The position numbers and the translations under genes were made by a program. The notes beneath the pieces were generated by a model. The model saw only the letters and a program-made list of their open reading frames with translations, had not been told where the DNA came from and did not search any database. From H17-190 sp034435615 (GTDB lineage Bacteria > Chloroflexota > Dehalococcoidia > SM23-28-2 > HRBIN24), in the NCBI GenBank assembly GCA_034435615.1, contig DAOTWZ010000043.1, forward strand, positions 1 to 35,327: 35,327 bases of DNA, written 5' to 3'. This document shows positions 23,474 through 30,868 of this stretch, one piece after another (the stretch's first letter is position 1; every line of letters begins with the position of its first letter).

Positions 23474-24163
23474 GTGCGATTGCCCTCGGGACTAGTATCG
23501 GCCATCCTGGTGCGACGGCTCAACCGCTTCGCCGTGGAGGTGGAGCTGGAGGGAGAGCGGCTGACTGCCCACCTGGCCAATTCGGGACGTCTTCAGGAGC
23601 TGATGCTGCCGGGCGCGCCCGTGCTGCTGCGCCCTCGCCGGGCGGCGGGGCGGAAGACGGACTATGATCTGCTACTGGTGGAAGTCGGCGGCGTCTGGGT
23701 CTCCGCCGATGCGCGGCTGCCCAACCCTCTCTTCCGGGAGGCGCTGGAGGAGGGACTGCTGGCCCCTCTGGCGGGCTACCGGGTGGCCAGGGCGGAGGCC
23801 CGCTTCCAGGGGGTCAGGCTGGACTTCTTGTTGCAGGGGCCGGAGGGGCCGGCCCTGGTGGAGACGAAGTCGGTGACGCTGGTGCAGGAGGGGCTGGCTC
23901 TCTTCCCTGACGCCCCTACGGAGCGGGGGCGACGGCACCTAGAGGCGCTGACGGCGGCCCGCCGGCAGGGGCTGGGGGCGGCGGCGGTCTTCGTGGTGCA
24001 GCGGGAGGACGCTCTGGCCTTCGCTCCCCACCGCGGCGCCGACCCCCGCTTCGCCCGTGCCCTGGAGGAGGCGGCGGGAGCGGGCGTCCTGGTGCTGGCC
24101 TACCGCTGTCTGGTCACCCCCTGCCAGGTCTCTATCGTGGCTCCCGTCCCAGTGGAGCTGTGA
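23474..24163 (+). CDS. sfsA: SfsA family DNA/RNA nuclease-like protein
   Basis: The 229-residue SfsA family protein was first linked to sugar-fermentation regulation in E. coli. Its fold combines an OB-like N-terminus with a restriction-endonuclease-like core, and its cellular role is unsettled. Family landmarks are present: RRLNRFAVEVEL (about 14-25), the NSGRLQEL segment, RLPNPLF, RLDFLL, the nuclease-like VETKSVTL, and FPDAPTERGRRHLEAL. The open frame extends upstream, but similarity starts at GTG 23474, where a -10 hexamer sits 7 nt before the codon. trmO follows after 10 nt and is probably on the same transcript. Confidence 0.88.
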   Translation: MRLPSGLVSAILVRRLNRFAVEVELEGERLTAHLANSGRLQELMLPGAPVLLRPRRAAGRKTDYDLLLVEVGGVWVSADARLPNPLFREALEEGLLAPLAGYRVARAEARFQGVRLDFLLQGPEGPALVETKSVTLVQEGLALFPDAPTERGRRHLEALTAARRQGLGAAAVFVVQREDALAFAPHRGADPRFARALEEAAGAGVLVLAYRCLVTPCQVSIVAPVPVEL

Positions 24164-24173
24164 GGAGGAGAAC

Positions 24174-24686
24174 ATGCTGGAGAGGCTGAGACGGCTCTGG
24201 GGAGGCGAGGAGGAGGGGCCGGGCCCCCTGCCGGAGGTGTCGCTACGGCCCATCGGCGTGGTGCGGAACGGGGTGCGGCAGCCCCGGGCTGAGGGCTGGG
24301 AGGGTGTGGAGAGCCGCATCGTCCTGCGACGGGATCTGTCGCCGGCCCTGCTGGGCCTGGCCGATTACTCCCACGTCATCGTCGTCTTCTGGCTGCACCT
24401 GGTGCCGGAGGAGCTGCGCGGGGGCCGCCTGCAGCTCCATCCCCGGGACGACCCCCGTTATCCCCTGCAGGGGGTGCTGGCCACCCGCAGCCAGTCGCGT
24501 CCCAACCCCCTGGGGGTGGCGGCGGTGCCCCTGCTGGCGGTGCGGGGCCACGTGTTGCGGGTGCGGGGGCTGGACGCCGTGGACGGGACGCCGGTGCTGG
24601 ACATCAAGCCCTACATCCCCCACTACGATGCCGTCCCGGCCGCCCGTATCCCCGCCTGGGCCGATGCTACCCGCGGGACGGGCTGA
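24174..24686 (+). CDS. TrmO/TsaA-like tRNA methyltransferase family protein
   Basis: This 170-residue protein has the TsaA/TrmO beta-barrel fold, whose characterised member N6-methylates t6A37 in tRNA using SAM. The N-terminal strand LRPIGVVRN, the signature ATRSQSRPNPLGV (about 104-116) and DGTPVLDIKPYIPHYD (about 141-156) are all present. It lacks the extra C-terminal domain of the E. coli enzyme and is thus of the short form. The N-terminal 20 residues are charged and Gly-rich. GAGGAGGAG lies just before ATG 24174. It converges on ychF with a 9-nt gap. Confidence 0.85.
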   Translation: MLERLRRLWGGEEEGPGPLPEVSLRPIGVVRNGVRQPRAEGWEGVESRIVLRRDLSPALLGLADYSHVIVVFWLHLVPEELRGGRLQLHPRDDPRYPLQGVLATRSQSRPNPLGVAAVPLLAVRGHVLRVRGLDAVDGTPVLDIKPYIPHYDAVPAARIPAWADATRGTG

Positions 24687-24695
24687 GGCCGGGGC

Positions 24696-25772
24696 TCAGT
24701 GGAAGAGGATGTGGAGGACGTCGCCGTCCTGGACGGGGTAGCCCTTCCCCTCGCTGCGGAGGGCGCCCTGGGCCCTGGCCTGGGCGAAGGAGCCCAGCTC
24801 CAGCAGCCGGTCCCAGGGGATGACCTCGGCCCGCACGAAGCCGCGGGCCATATCGCTGTGGATCTTGGCGGCGGCGTCCAGGGCGGTGCCGCCCTGAGGG
24901 AGGAGCCAGGCCCGACACTCGTCCCCCACCACGGTATAGAAGGTGACGAGGCGGAGCAGCTCCTTCGCCTGGGCGAGGAGGCGCTGGGGGCTGTCGCCGG
25001 TGGCCCCCAGGGCGGACCGGAAGGCGGCGGCCTCCTCGGGCGAGAGCTCCGCCAGCTCCGCCTCCAGCCTGGCCGACAGGGCGGCGAACTCCACGCCCGG
25101 GCCAGCGTGGCGGGCGCGGAACTCCCGGGCTATCTCCGCCGAGCGCTCGGCGTCGGCCTCGTCCAGGTTGACCACGACGAGGAGGGGCCGCAGGGTGAGG
25201 AGGTTGTAGTTGGCGAGATGTTTCAGCTCCTCGGCGGAGAAGCCTTCCTCGCGGAGGGGGCGCTCCGCCTCCAGGGCCTCCCGGGCGCGGGCCAGGAGGC
25301 GTTGCTCCCGCTGGGCCAGCTCGCGCTCGCCCGGGCGGGCCGTGCGGGCGGTGGTCTCCAGCTTCTCCAGCCGGCGCTCCAGGATGGCCAGGTCATGGTA
25401 GGCCATCTCCAGGGATACGGTCTGGAGGTCGCGCTCCGGGTCTACGCTGCCCAGGGGATGGGGGACGTCCTGGCGCTGGAAGGCGCGCAGGACGAGGAGA
25501 AAGGCATCGGCGCGGGCCATGGCGGTGGCGGCCTCGGGGCTTGGGGGGCGACCGCCGGCAGGCCAGGGTGGCAGGTCATGGAGGAGGGCCTCCGGGCGGG
25601 TGACCTTGCGGGGCTGGAGGAGGGCGGCCAGCCGCTCCAGCCGCTCGTCGGGGACGGGGACAGCGGCCAGCCGCTGGCCGCGCCTCTCCTCCTCGGGGGC
25701 ATGGCCGGCGGCTAGGGCGCGGAAGAGGGTGCTCTTGCCCGCCTTCTCCAGGCCGATGATGGCCAGCTCCAT
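24696..25772 (-). CDS. ychF: Obg-like ATPase YchF
   Basis: YchF/OLA1 proteins are Obg-related P-loop enzymes that prefer ATP, bind ribosomes and are linked to the oxidative-stress response. The 358 residues fit the family (about 363). The G1 loop is GLEKAGKST (7-15) rather than the common GLPNVGKST, G4 is of the non-canonical form VVNLDEAD (so ATP rather than GTP is expected), and a coiled-coil region (about 130-185) follows G3. The C-terminal TGS-like domain is complete (FYTVVGDECRAWLL, AAKIHSDMARGFVRAEV, YPVQDGDVLHILF). The G domain is more divergent than usual. No ribosome-binding site precedes ATG 25772; a TGGGATAAT element lies 8 nt upstream. Confidence 0.88.
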   Translation of the reverse strand: MELAIIGLEKAGKSTLFRALAAGHAPEEERRGQRLAAVPVPDERLERLAALLQPRKVTRPEALLHDLPPWPAGGRPPSPEAATAMARADAFLLVLRAFQRQDVPHPLGSVDPERDLQTVSLEMAYHDLAILERRLEKLETTARTARPGERELAQREQRLLARAREALEAERPLREEGFSAEELKHLANYNLLTLRPLLVVVNLDEADAERSAEIAREFRARHAGPGVEFAALSARLEAELAELSPEEAAAFRSALGATGDSPQRLLAQAKELLRLVTFYTVVGDECRAWLLPQGGTALDAAAKIHSDMARGFVRAEVIPWDRLLELGSFAQARAQGALRSEGKGYPVQDGDVLHILFH

Positions 25773-25780
25773 ACGAGCCC

Positions 25781-25789
25781 ATTATCCCA
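25781..25789 (-). promoter_or_regulatory. ychF: Extended -10 element for ychF, probably leaderless
   Basis: On the minus strand, TGGGATAAT ends 8 nt before ATG 25772, predicting transcription within about 2 nt of the start codon. There is no Shine-Dalgarno. Confidence 0.45.
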
Positions 25790-25891
25790 CCGACCGCCCA
25801 GGGCCAGGAACGGGCCGCTGGCCCGGCCATCGCCTCAGCTCTTGAGCGACCCGCCCTCGGGCCGAGGCGCTCAGGGCCGGCCTCTCCTGCG

Positions 25892-25992
25892 CCCGGACGA
25901 GGCTCTTCCGGCTTGCCTGTGGCGAGAGAGGTGCGCCTGGGGAGAGAGGCACCTTCTGCACCCGGACGGGGCCCGCTGGTCTGCCTGTGGCG
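25892..25992. repeat. Imperfect direct repeat, two copies 69 bp apart
   Basis: A unit of 32-33 nt beginning CCCGGACG and ending TGCCTGTGGCG occurs at 25892-25924 and 25961-25992. The ends match exactly and the middle differs by several substitutions and one indel. The flanks (TCCTGCG / TTCTGCA) are also similar, so the duplicated segment may be longer. Confidence 0.55.
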
Positions 25993-25995
25993 CGT

Positions 25996-26034
25996 AAAAA
26001 ATGGGCGAGGCAGGGGCTGCGGCCTGCCTCGCCC
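25996..26034 (-). terminator. Rho-independent terminator after the nth-like gene
   Basis: A perfect 12-bp G/C stem (26023-26034 with 26003-26014) with an 8-nt loop is followed on the minus strand by A and then six T (26001-25996). It lies about 60 nt beyond the stop of the endonuclease III-like gene and is the only textbook intrinsic terminator in the window. Confidence 0.85.
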
Positions 26035-26093
26035 GGGCCCAAATGGGAGGAAGGGTTGAACCCGCAGGAAAAGACGCAGGCACAGCCCTCGCG

Positions 26094-26771
26094 TTACACA
26101 GGAGCGGAGTTTCCCTGCCGACCGGTGGGGCAGAGCTCTCGCAGGGGACAGGCCGGGCAGAGGGGCCGGGTGCGACAGACGTCCTTGCCGTGGCGCACTA
26201 TCAGGGCGTGATACTCGTTGTAGAGGGCGGCGTCCCGAGGGAGATGGGCCATGAAGAAGGACTGCCAGGCGTCATAGCTGTCCCGCTCAGGTCCCAGCTC
26301 CAGCCGACGGAAGACGCGCACCGTGTAGGCATCGACGACGAAGTAGGGCTGACCGGCGGCGTAGAGGAGTATGGAGTCCGCCGTCTCGGGGCCGATGCCG
26401 TAGGTGGCCAGGAGGAGCTGGCGCAGCTCCTGGGGCGGGTGGGAGAGTAAGCGATCCAGGTCGCCCTGGAAGGGGCCCATGATGAGGGCCATCAGCGCCT
26501 TCAGCTTCCGGGCTTTGGCGTTGAAGTAGCCGGCGGGGCGGATCAGGCGGGCCAGTTCCTCCTCCGGCACCGCCGCCAGGGCCTCCGGTGAGAGGAGGCC
26601 GGCCGCCTTGAGGTTGGCGATGGCCCGCTCCACGTTGCGCCAGGAGGCCGCCTGGGTAAGGACGGCGCCTACCATCACCTCGAAGGGGGTCTCGGCGGGC
26701 CACCAGCCCTGAGGGCCGTAGGCCTCGTAGAGGCGGTCATAGATGGCGGCGAGCCGCTGGGCGGGCCCCAT
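26094..26771 (-). CDS. Endonuclease III-like HhH-GPD DNA glycosylase with 4Fe-4S loop
   Basis: This 225-residue base-excision-repair glycosylase has the helix-hairpin-helix GIGPETADSILLY (125-137) followed by the catalytic Asp147 in VDAYTVRVF. The Lys that gives endonuclease III its lyase activity is Glu129 here (GPET versus GRKT), so it is probably a monofunctional glycosylase like the MagIII/3-methyladenine-type relatives. Unlike MagIII it keeps four cysteines (199, 205, 208, 214) spaced C-x5-C-x2-C-x5-C, close to the iron-sulfur loop of endonuclease III. ATG 26771 begins the family similarity; the frame runs on upstream through the tRNA and is not coding there. No ribosome-binding site; TACACT lies 11 nt before the ATG. 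Confidence 0.85.
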   Translation of the reverse strand: MGPAQRLAAIYDRLYEAYGPQGWWPAETPFEVMVGAVLTQAASWRNVERAIANLKAAGLLSPEALAAVPEEELARLIRPAGYFNAKARKLKALMALIMGPFQGDLDRLLSHPPQELRQLLLATYGIGPETADSILLYAAGQPYFVVDAYTVRVFRRLELGPERDSYDAWQSFFMAHLPRDAALYNEYHALIVRHGKDVCRTRPLCPACPLRELCPTGRQGNSAPV

Positions 26772-26782
26772 GTCGGTGAGAT

Positions 26783-26788
26783 AGTGTA
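26783..26788 (-). promoter_or_regulatory. Candidate -10 for the nth-like gene
   Basis: On the minus strand, TACACT ends 11 nt before ATG 26771, giving a leader of only about 5 nt. No -35 or Shine-Dalgarno is apparent. Confidence 0.35.
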
Positions 26789-26846
26789 AGGGGTGAGGGG
26801 GCCGGGGAGCTACGCCTCTTCTTGCCCTGGAAGTGGCCGGGGTGGC

Positions 26847-26877
26847 TTGAAGGGTGATGGTGGGGGGCTGGTATACT
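26847..26877 (+). promoter_or_regulatory. tRNA-Trp promoter
   Basis: TTGAAG (26847-26852) is 19 nt from TATACT (26872-26877), and the -10 is extended (TGG before it). Transcription would begin about 4 nt before the tRNA. Confidence 0.55.
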
Positions 26878-26887
26878 GCTGGTGGGC

Positions 26888-26962
26888 AGGGGCGTAGCTC
26901 AGCGGCAGAGCACCGGTCTCCAAAACCGGAGGTCGGGGGTTCGAATCCCTCCGCCCCTGCCA
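26888..26962 (+). tRNA. tRNA-Trp (CCA anticodon)
   Basis: A complete cloverleaf is visible. The acceptor stem AGGGGCG pairs with CGCCCCT, the D stem is GCTC/GAGC, the anticodon stem CCGGT/ACCGG closes the loop CTCCAAA with anticodon CCA, and the T arm has TTCGAAT. Discriminator G at 26959 and a genome-encoded CCA (26960-26962) follow. The anticodon reads UGG, hence tryptophan. It is a lone tRNA, divergent from the endonuclease III-like gene. Confidence 0.95.
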
Positions 26963-27022
26963 GGCGGCCTCTCTCCTCGCTAGTGGCAGTCCGTTCCCTG
27001 GCTGGCGCGTCCCATCGGCGCG

Positions 27023-27054
27023 CCCTGGCGGGCGGCGCCTCCCGCCCGCCAGGG
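27023..27054. terminator. Strong G/C hairpin between tRNA-Trp and the FAD oxidase
   Basis: A perfect 13-bp stem (27023-27035 with 27042-27054) has a 6-nt loop. It lies 61 nt after the tRNA and 13 nt beyond the oxidase stop on the other strand, so it may end both transcripts. Neither side has a T tract, so termination would need Rho or be weak. Confidence 0.5.
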
Positions 27055-27067
27055 ATTGCCCCTGCCT

Positions 27068-28462
27068 TCAGGCGGGGCCGATGTTCTGGTTGAGGCGGAA
27101 GAGGTTGGTGGGGTCGTACTGGCGCTTGACGGCCGCCAGGCGGGCATAGGTCTCTGGCGGGTAGGCCTCGTGGATGCGCCCCTCGCCCTCGTCCTCCAGG
27201 AAGTTGACGTAGACGCCGCTGCCGTAGCCTCGCAGGGCCTGCCAGGCCGTCTCCGTCCAGTCCGTCTGGGCCGCCGTCTCGGCCGGGTCGTGCCACTCGT
27301 TGAGGACGCTGACCATGAATGGTTTGTCCCGGTGGGCGAAGGCGGTGGCCCCGACGGGCACACGGGCCATAGCGCCCCCCAGCACCCGCACCTGGAGCAT
27401 GTGCATGAAGGAAGCGGCCTGGGCTGTGTGCTCAATCATCGCCTCCAGGGCGGCGTCCGGGACCGTCCGGGCGAACATGGAGCGGGTGCTCATGAAGGAG
27501 CGGTGGGTGGCCTCCTCGCTGAACTGGTAGATGGCGGGGTAGGGCATGGGACCGGTGGCGTCGGCGATGGGCCTGGCCAGCCGCCGCAATGGCTCCACCA
27601 GTCGCTCCGCCTGCTCCCTCTCCCCCAGGGCGACGAGGAGGATGGCGAAGGCGAGCTTCCCCTGCTCCGCCTCCGGGATGAAGGGGGCCGGCGGCAGGTG
27701 GGTGAGGGCGGAGATGGTGGTCAGCTCGTCCGGGGCCTGGGAGGCATACTCGATATAGCCCCGTAGCACCTCCTTCGTCGCCGGCAGGACGAGGGCGCCC
27801 CCCACCACGATGCCGGCCGGCTGGAGCCGGTAGCGGAAGCGGGTGACGATGCCGAAGTTGCCGCCGCCCCCCCGCAACGCCCAGAAGAGGTCGGGGTGCT
27901 CCTCAGCGCTGGCCTCGATGACCTGACCATCGGCGGTAACCACCTGGGCGGAGATGAGGTGGTCTATGGTGAGGCCGTACTTGCGCACCAGGTAGCCGAT
28001 GCCGCCGCCCAGGGTGAGGCCTCCCAGCCCCACGGAGGAGACGTCCCCTGTGGAGAGAGCCAGGCCGGACTCCTGGGCGAGCTGGGCCAGCTGGCCCGAG
28101 GTCACGCCGGGGCCGGCCTGGGCGATGCCGCTCCCGGGGTCTATGCTCAGCTCGTTCATGGCCGACAGGTCTATGACGATGGCGCCATCCGCCATCCCCT
28201 TGCCGGATAGGCTGTGGCCGCCGCTGCGCACGGCCAGCGGTAGCTGGTGCTCCCGCGCGAAGCTGACGACGCGGGCGACCTCGGCGGCGGTGCGGGCCCG
28301 CACGATGGCCAGGGGGTAGCGGTCGGCCAGGGCCTGCCGCACCTGGCGGGCCTGGTCGTAGGTCAGGTCGCCCGGGCGGACCATCTCGCAGGCCAGCTCC
28401 TCCCGCAGCCTGTCCAGGGCGCGCGAGAGGCGGGGCAGATCGAACGTTCCGGTGGTCTCCAT
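27068..28462 (-). CDS. FAD-linked oxidase, berberine-bridge-enzyme-like
   Basis: This 464-residue secondary-alcohol/sugar/amine oxidase of the PCMH/BBE type has an FAD-binding domain of the vanillyl-alcohol-oxidase fold (about 45-215), a substrate domain, and the C-terminal BBE segment YDPTNLFRLNQNI. His83 in RSGGHS is the usual 8-alpha covalent FAD attachment. The second attachment Cys of bicovalent members is absent (STGDVSSVGLGG), so a mono-covalent flavin is expected. LTLGGGIGYL and GGGGNFGIVT complete the FAD site. No signal peptide is seen, so it is probably cytoplasmic. GAGGAGGGAGAG precedes the ATG. It lies downstream of the response regulator-kinase pair on the same strand, 144 nt beyond the kinase. 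Substrate unknown. Confidence 0.85.
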   Translation of the reverse strand: METTGTFDLPRLSRALDRLREELACEMVRPGDLTYDQARQVRQALADRYPLAIVRARTAAEVARVVSFAREHQLPLAVRSGGHSLSGKGMADGAIVIDLSAMNELSIDPGSGIAQAGPGVTSGQLAQLAQESGLALSTGDVSSVGLGGLTLGGGIGYLVRKYGLTIDHLISAQVVTADGQVIEASAEEHPDLFWALRGGGGNFGIVTRFRYRLQPAGIVVGGALVLPATKEVLRGYIEYASQAPDELTTISALTHLPPAPFIPEAEQGKLAFAILLVALGEREQAERLVEPLRRLARPIADATGPMPYPAIYQFSEEATHRSFMSTRSMFARTVPDAALEAMIEHTAQAASFMHMLQVRVLGGAMARVPVGATAFAHRDKPFMVSVLNEWHDPAETAAQTDWTETAWQALRGYGSGVYVNFLEDEGEGRIHEAYPPETYARLAAVKRQYDPTNLFRLNQNIGPA

Positions 28463-28576
28463 GGCTCTCCCTCCTCGTCTCTTGTGCGGCTTCTCCAGCC
28501 CTTACTTTCGCTCCGGGCAGAGGCCGGCACATCGGACGGAGGACCCGACCGCTGGGGGGACGAGGGGAGGGGAGGT

Positions 28577-28600
28577 GCCCTCCGTCTTTGGACGGAGGGC
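28577..28600. repeat. Hairpin between kinase and oxidase genes (copy 1 of a 20-bp repeat)
   Basis: A perfect 10-bp stem (GCCCTCCGTC/GACGGAGGGC) with loop TTTG begins 6 nt beyond the kinase stop codon on the minus strand and 115 nt upstream of the oxidase start. A near-identical 20-bp sequence occurs in opposite orientation at 31574-31593. It has no T tract, so it is as likely an operator or attenuating hairpin as a terminator. Confidence 0.6.
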
Positions 28601-28606
28601 GGGGGG

Positions 28607-30856
28607 TCAGGGGACGGGGAGCCAGCCCCGGACGGTGGTGCCCCGGCCGGGCGCGCTGGCGATGTGGAGCTCCCCGCCCAGGTTGCCCGCCCGCTCCCGC
28701 ATGGACTTGAGGCCCAGGTGGCCGGCGAAGGTCTCCTCGTCGTCGAAGCCGACGCCGTCATCGGAGACCAGGAGGGCGAGGCCGCCCTGAGTGGCCTGAA
28801 TGCGCACCGTCACGCTGCTGGCGCGGGCGTGCTTGACGACGTTGTGGAGCGCCTCCTGGACGATGCGGAAGGCGGCCTCTTTGACGGCCAGGGGGGCGGA
28901 AGGCTCCTCCGGCGGGGCCCAGTCTATGTGGAGGCCGTGGCGCACCGCCGTGGCCTCCACCCGCTTGCCGATGGCGGCCACCAGACCCTCCTTCTCCAGG
29001 AACTCGGGCCGCAGCTCGAAGATGAGGGCCCGCATCTCCGCCAGCGCCCCTTCGGCCAGGGCGAGGATGTAGTCCAGGGGCTCGGCGGCGGCGCCGGGGT
29101 CCCGCTTCAGGAGGGTGCGGGCGGTGCTGGCGCCCAGCGCGATGCCGTAGAGGGCCTGGGAGACGGAGTCGTGCAGCTCCCGGGCCAGGCGCTGGCGCTC
29201 GTCCAGGACGGCGGCCCGCTGGGCCTGGTCGTAGAGGCGGGCGTTCTCTATGGCGACGGCGGCCTGGGCGGCGAAGGCGGCCGCCAGCTCCGCGTGTCGC
29301 TCGTCGAAGCCCCCGGGCTCGATGCGGGACATGGCCAGGAGCCCCACCACCCGACCCTTGACGAGCAGGGGGACGCCGATCCAGGAGCGGACGCGGCGGA
29401 GGCCGGTGTCGCCGCTGCTGGCCATGATGGAGCGCCAGGAGCGGGCCATGTCGCTCTTCTCTCTGACGTCGCGGATGAGGATGGGCTGGCCGGCCTTGAT
29501 GGCCTTCCAGAGGGGCTCCCCCTGCATGGGGAAGCGACGGCCCATGTCGTGCTTCACCAGACGGTCGGGCAGGGCGCGGGAGCCGGCAGCGGCGGCCACC
29601 ACCAGCTCGTCCCCTTCGGCCAGGGAGAAGGTGGCGCGGTGGTAGTCCACCACCCGTCTCGTCTCCTCCAGGATCAGGTCGAGGAGAGAGCCCAGGTCCA
29701 GGGTCATGGCGACGTTGCGGGAGATCTCCAGGAGGGTGGCCAACTCCCGGGTGCGGGCCTCCACCCGTCTCTCCAGTAGCTGCTCGCTGCGCACCTGGTC
29801 GGTGACGTCGCGCTGGACGCAGAGGAGGTGGGGCTCGCCCTTGAGGAGGAAGGGCACGCCGGTGGACTCCATGTCGAAGGTGGTGCCGTCGCGGCGGATG
29901 CCCAGGGCGCGGGTGCGCCGGGGGCGGCCGTCCCTGGCGGCGTTGATGAAGTCCGGGTCCCAGGAGCCGGGCTGCATGAGCTCGCCGGGGAGCTTGCCCA
30001 GGAGCTCCTCCCGGCTGTAGCCGAACATGGCACAGGCGGCGGCGTTGGCCTCCACCACGTGGAGATCGCCCGGGGCGTGGATGAGGAGGCTGTCGGTGGT
30101 GGCCTCGAAGATGCCGCGATAGTGCTGCTCGCTGTAGGTCTGTGCGCTCATGTCGCGCACCATGCCCAGGAGGGCGGGCCTCCCCTGGTAGGTGAAGCTG
30201 CGGCCGGTCACCTCGACGTCGAAGACCGTCCCGTCGCGGCGCACGTCCTGGGCGCGGCAGCGGAACTCGCCGCCGGCCCGGGCGACCCGCACGAACTCGT
30301 CGAACAGGTGGTGGCTGTCGGGGTGGATGAACTGGGTGGGGTGCATGCCGGTCATGTCGTCGTAGCCGTGCATGCGACAGAAGGCGGGGTTGGCGGCCAG
30401 GAGCCTCCCGGTCTGGAAATCGTTAATGGCCAGGCCGTCGCTGGTGGACTCGAATATGCTGCGGTACTGCTCCTCCTGGCTGGAGAGGCGCTGCAGGGCC
30501 TCTCTGGTGGCTGTGATGTCCCGGCTGAGGCAGAGCACCTCTCCCCCGGGCAGGGGGGAGACGGTGGTGGAGAGCCAGAGGGGGCCTTCGGGGAGCCACG
30601 CTCGCTGCTCCAGGGACTGGGACGTCCCCGTTTGCAGGGCGTGACGGATGGCCTCCCGTAGCCGTGTCATCTCCTCGGATGGGAGGAGGTGGGCCAGCCC
30701 CTGGCTGGCGGACAGGGCGCCCCCGCTGTGGAGGAGGTGGAGGCAGCTACCCTCTCTGTCCAGGACGAGGGCCAGGTCGGCGGTGGCAGCCAGGGCGGCG
30801 GGCAGGAGGGCGGCTCCGGCCTCACAGTCCCGGGCGGAAGGGCCTTCCTGCGCCAA
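28607..30856 (-). CDS. Soluble PAS-GAF sensor histidine kinase (NarL-partner type)
   Basis: This 749-residue cytoplasmic sensor kinase pairs with the response regulator 12 nt upstream. By eye the domains are: PAS-like 1 (about 22-115), PAS 2 (128-238), PAS 3 (246-353), GAF (about 381-545), HisKA_3 dimerisation/phosphoacceptor (about 553-620, His562 in LARELHDSVSQ), and HATPase (about 650-747, with LHNVVKHARA, SDDGVGFDDE and GLKSMRERAGNLGG). There are no transmembrane segments, so it should sense an intracellular cue such as redox, a gas or a ligand held by PAS/GAF. The start is TTG 30856 with GGAGAG 4 nt upstream; no better start fits. The first PAS is the most divergent. Cofactor binding cannot be judged. 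Confidence 0.9.
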   Translation of the reverse strand: MAQEGPSARDCEAGAALLPAALAATADLALVLDREGSCLHLLHSGGALSASQGLAHLLPSEEMTRLREAIRHALQTGTSQSLEQRAWLPEGPLWLSTTVSPLPGGEVLCLSRDITATREALQRLSSQEEQYRSIFESTSDGLAINDFQTGRLLAANPAFCRMHGYDDMTGMHPTQFIHPDSHHLFDEFVRVARAGGEFRCRAQDVRRDGTVFDVEVTGRSFTYQGRPALLGMVRDMSAQTYSEQHYRGIFEATTDSLLIHAPGDLHVVEANAAACAMFGYSREELLGKLPGELMQPGSWDPDFINAARDGRPRRTRALGIRRDGTTFDMESTGVPFLLKGEPHLLCVQRDVTDQVRSEQLLERRVEARTRELATLLEISRNVAMTLDLGSLLDLILEETRRVVDYHRATFSLAEGDELVVAAAAGSRALPDRLVKHDMGRRFPMQGEPLWKAIKAGQPILIRDVREKSDMARSWRSIMASSGDTGLRRVRSWIGVPLLVKGRVVGLLAMSRIEPGGFDERHAELAAAFAAQAAVAIENARLYDQAQRAAVLDERQRLARELHDSVSQALYGIALGASTARTLLKRDPGAAAEPLDYILALAEGALAEMRALIFELRPEFLEKEGLVAAIGKRVEATAVRHGLHIDWAPPEEPSAPLAVKEAAFRIVQEALHNVVKHARASSVTVRIQATQGGLALLVSDDGVGFDDEETFAGHLGLKSMRERAGNLGGELHIASAPGRGTTVRGWLPVP

Positions 30857-30868
30857 CCGTCTCTCCGT

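Larger units (their letters stand above)
25773..26093. other. Non-coding stretch between ychF and the nth-like gene
   Basis: About 320 bp hold no credible gene. It contains the ychF -10 (25781-25789), an imperfect direct repeat (25892-25924 and 25961-25992), a 6-bp inverted repeat AGGTGC/GCACCT (25929-25954) and a strong minus-strand terminator (25996-26034). Possibly the remains of a degraded gene; I see no recognisable coding motif. Confidence 0.6.

Noticed and set aside
25782..26042. 86-codon frame on the minus strand in the ychF/nth gap
   Set aside because: It runs through the intrinsic terminator and the direct repeat, and its product is a low-complexity Pro/Arg/Ser sequence.
26772..27296. 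N-terminal extension of the endonuclease III-like frame
   Set aside because: It reads backward through the tRNA-Trp gene and the oxidase 3' end; family similarity begins at ATG 26771.
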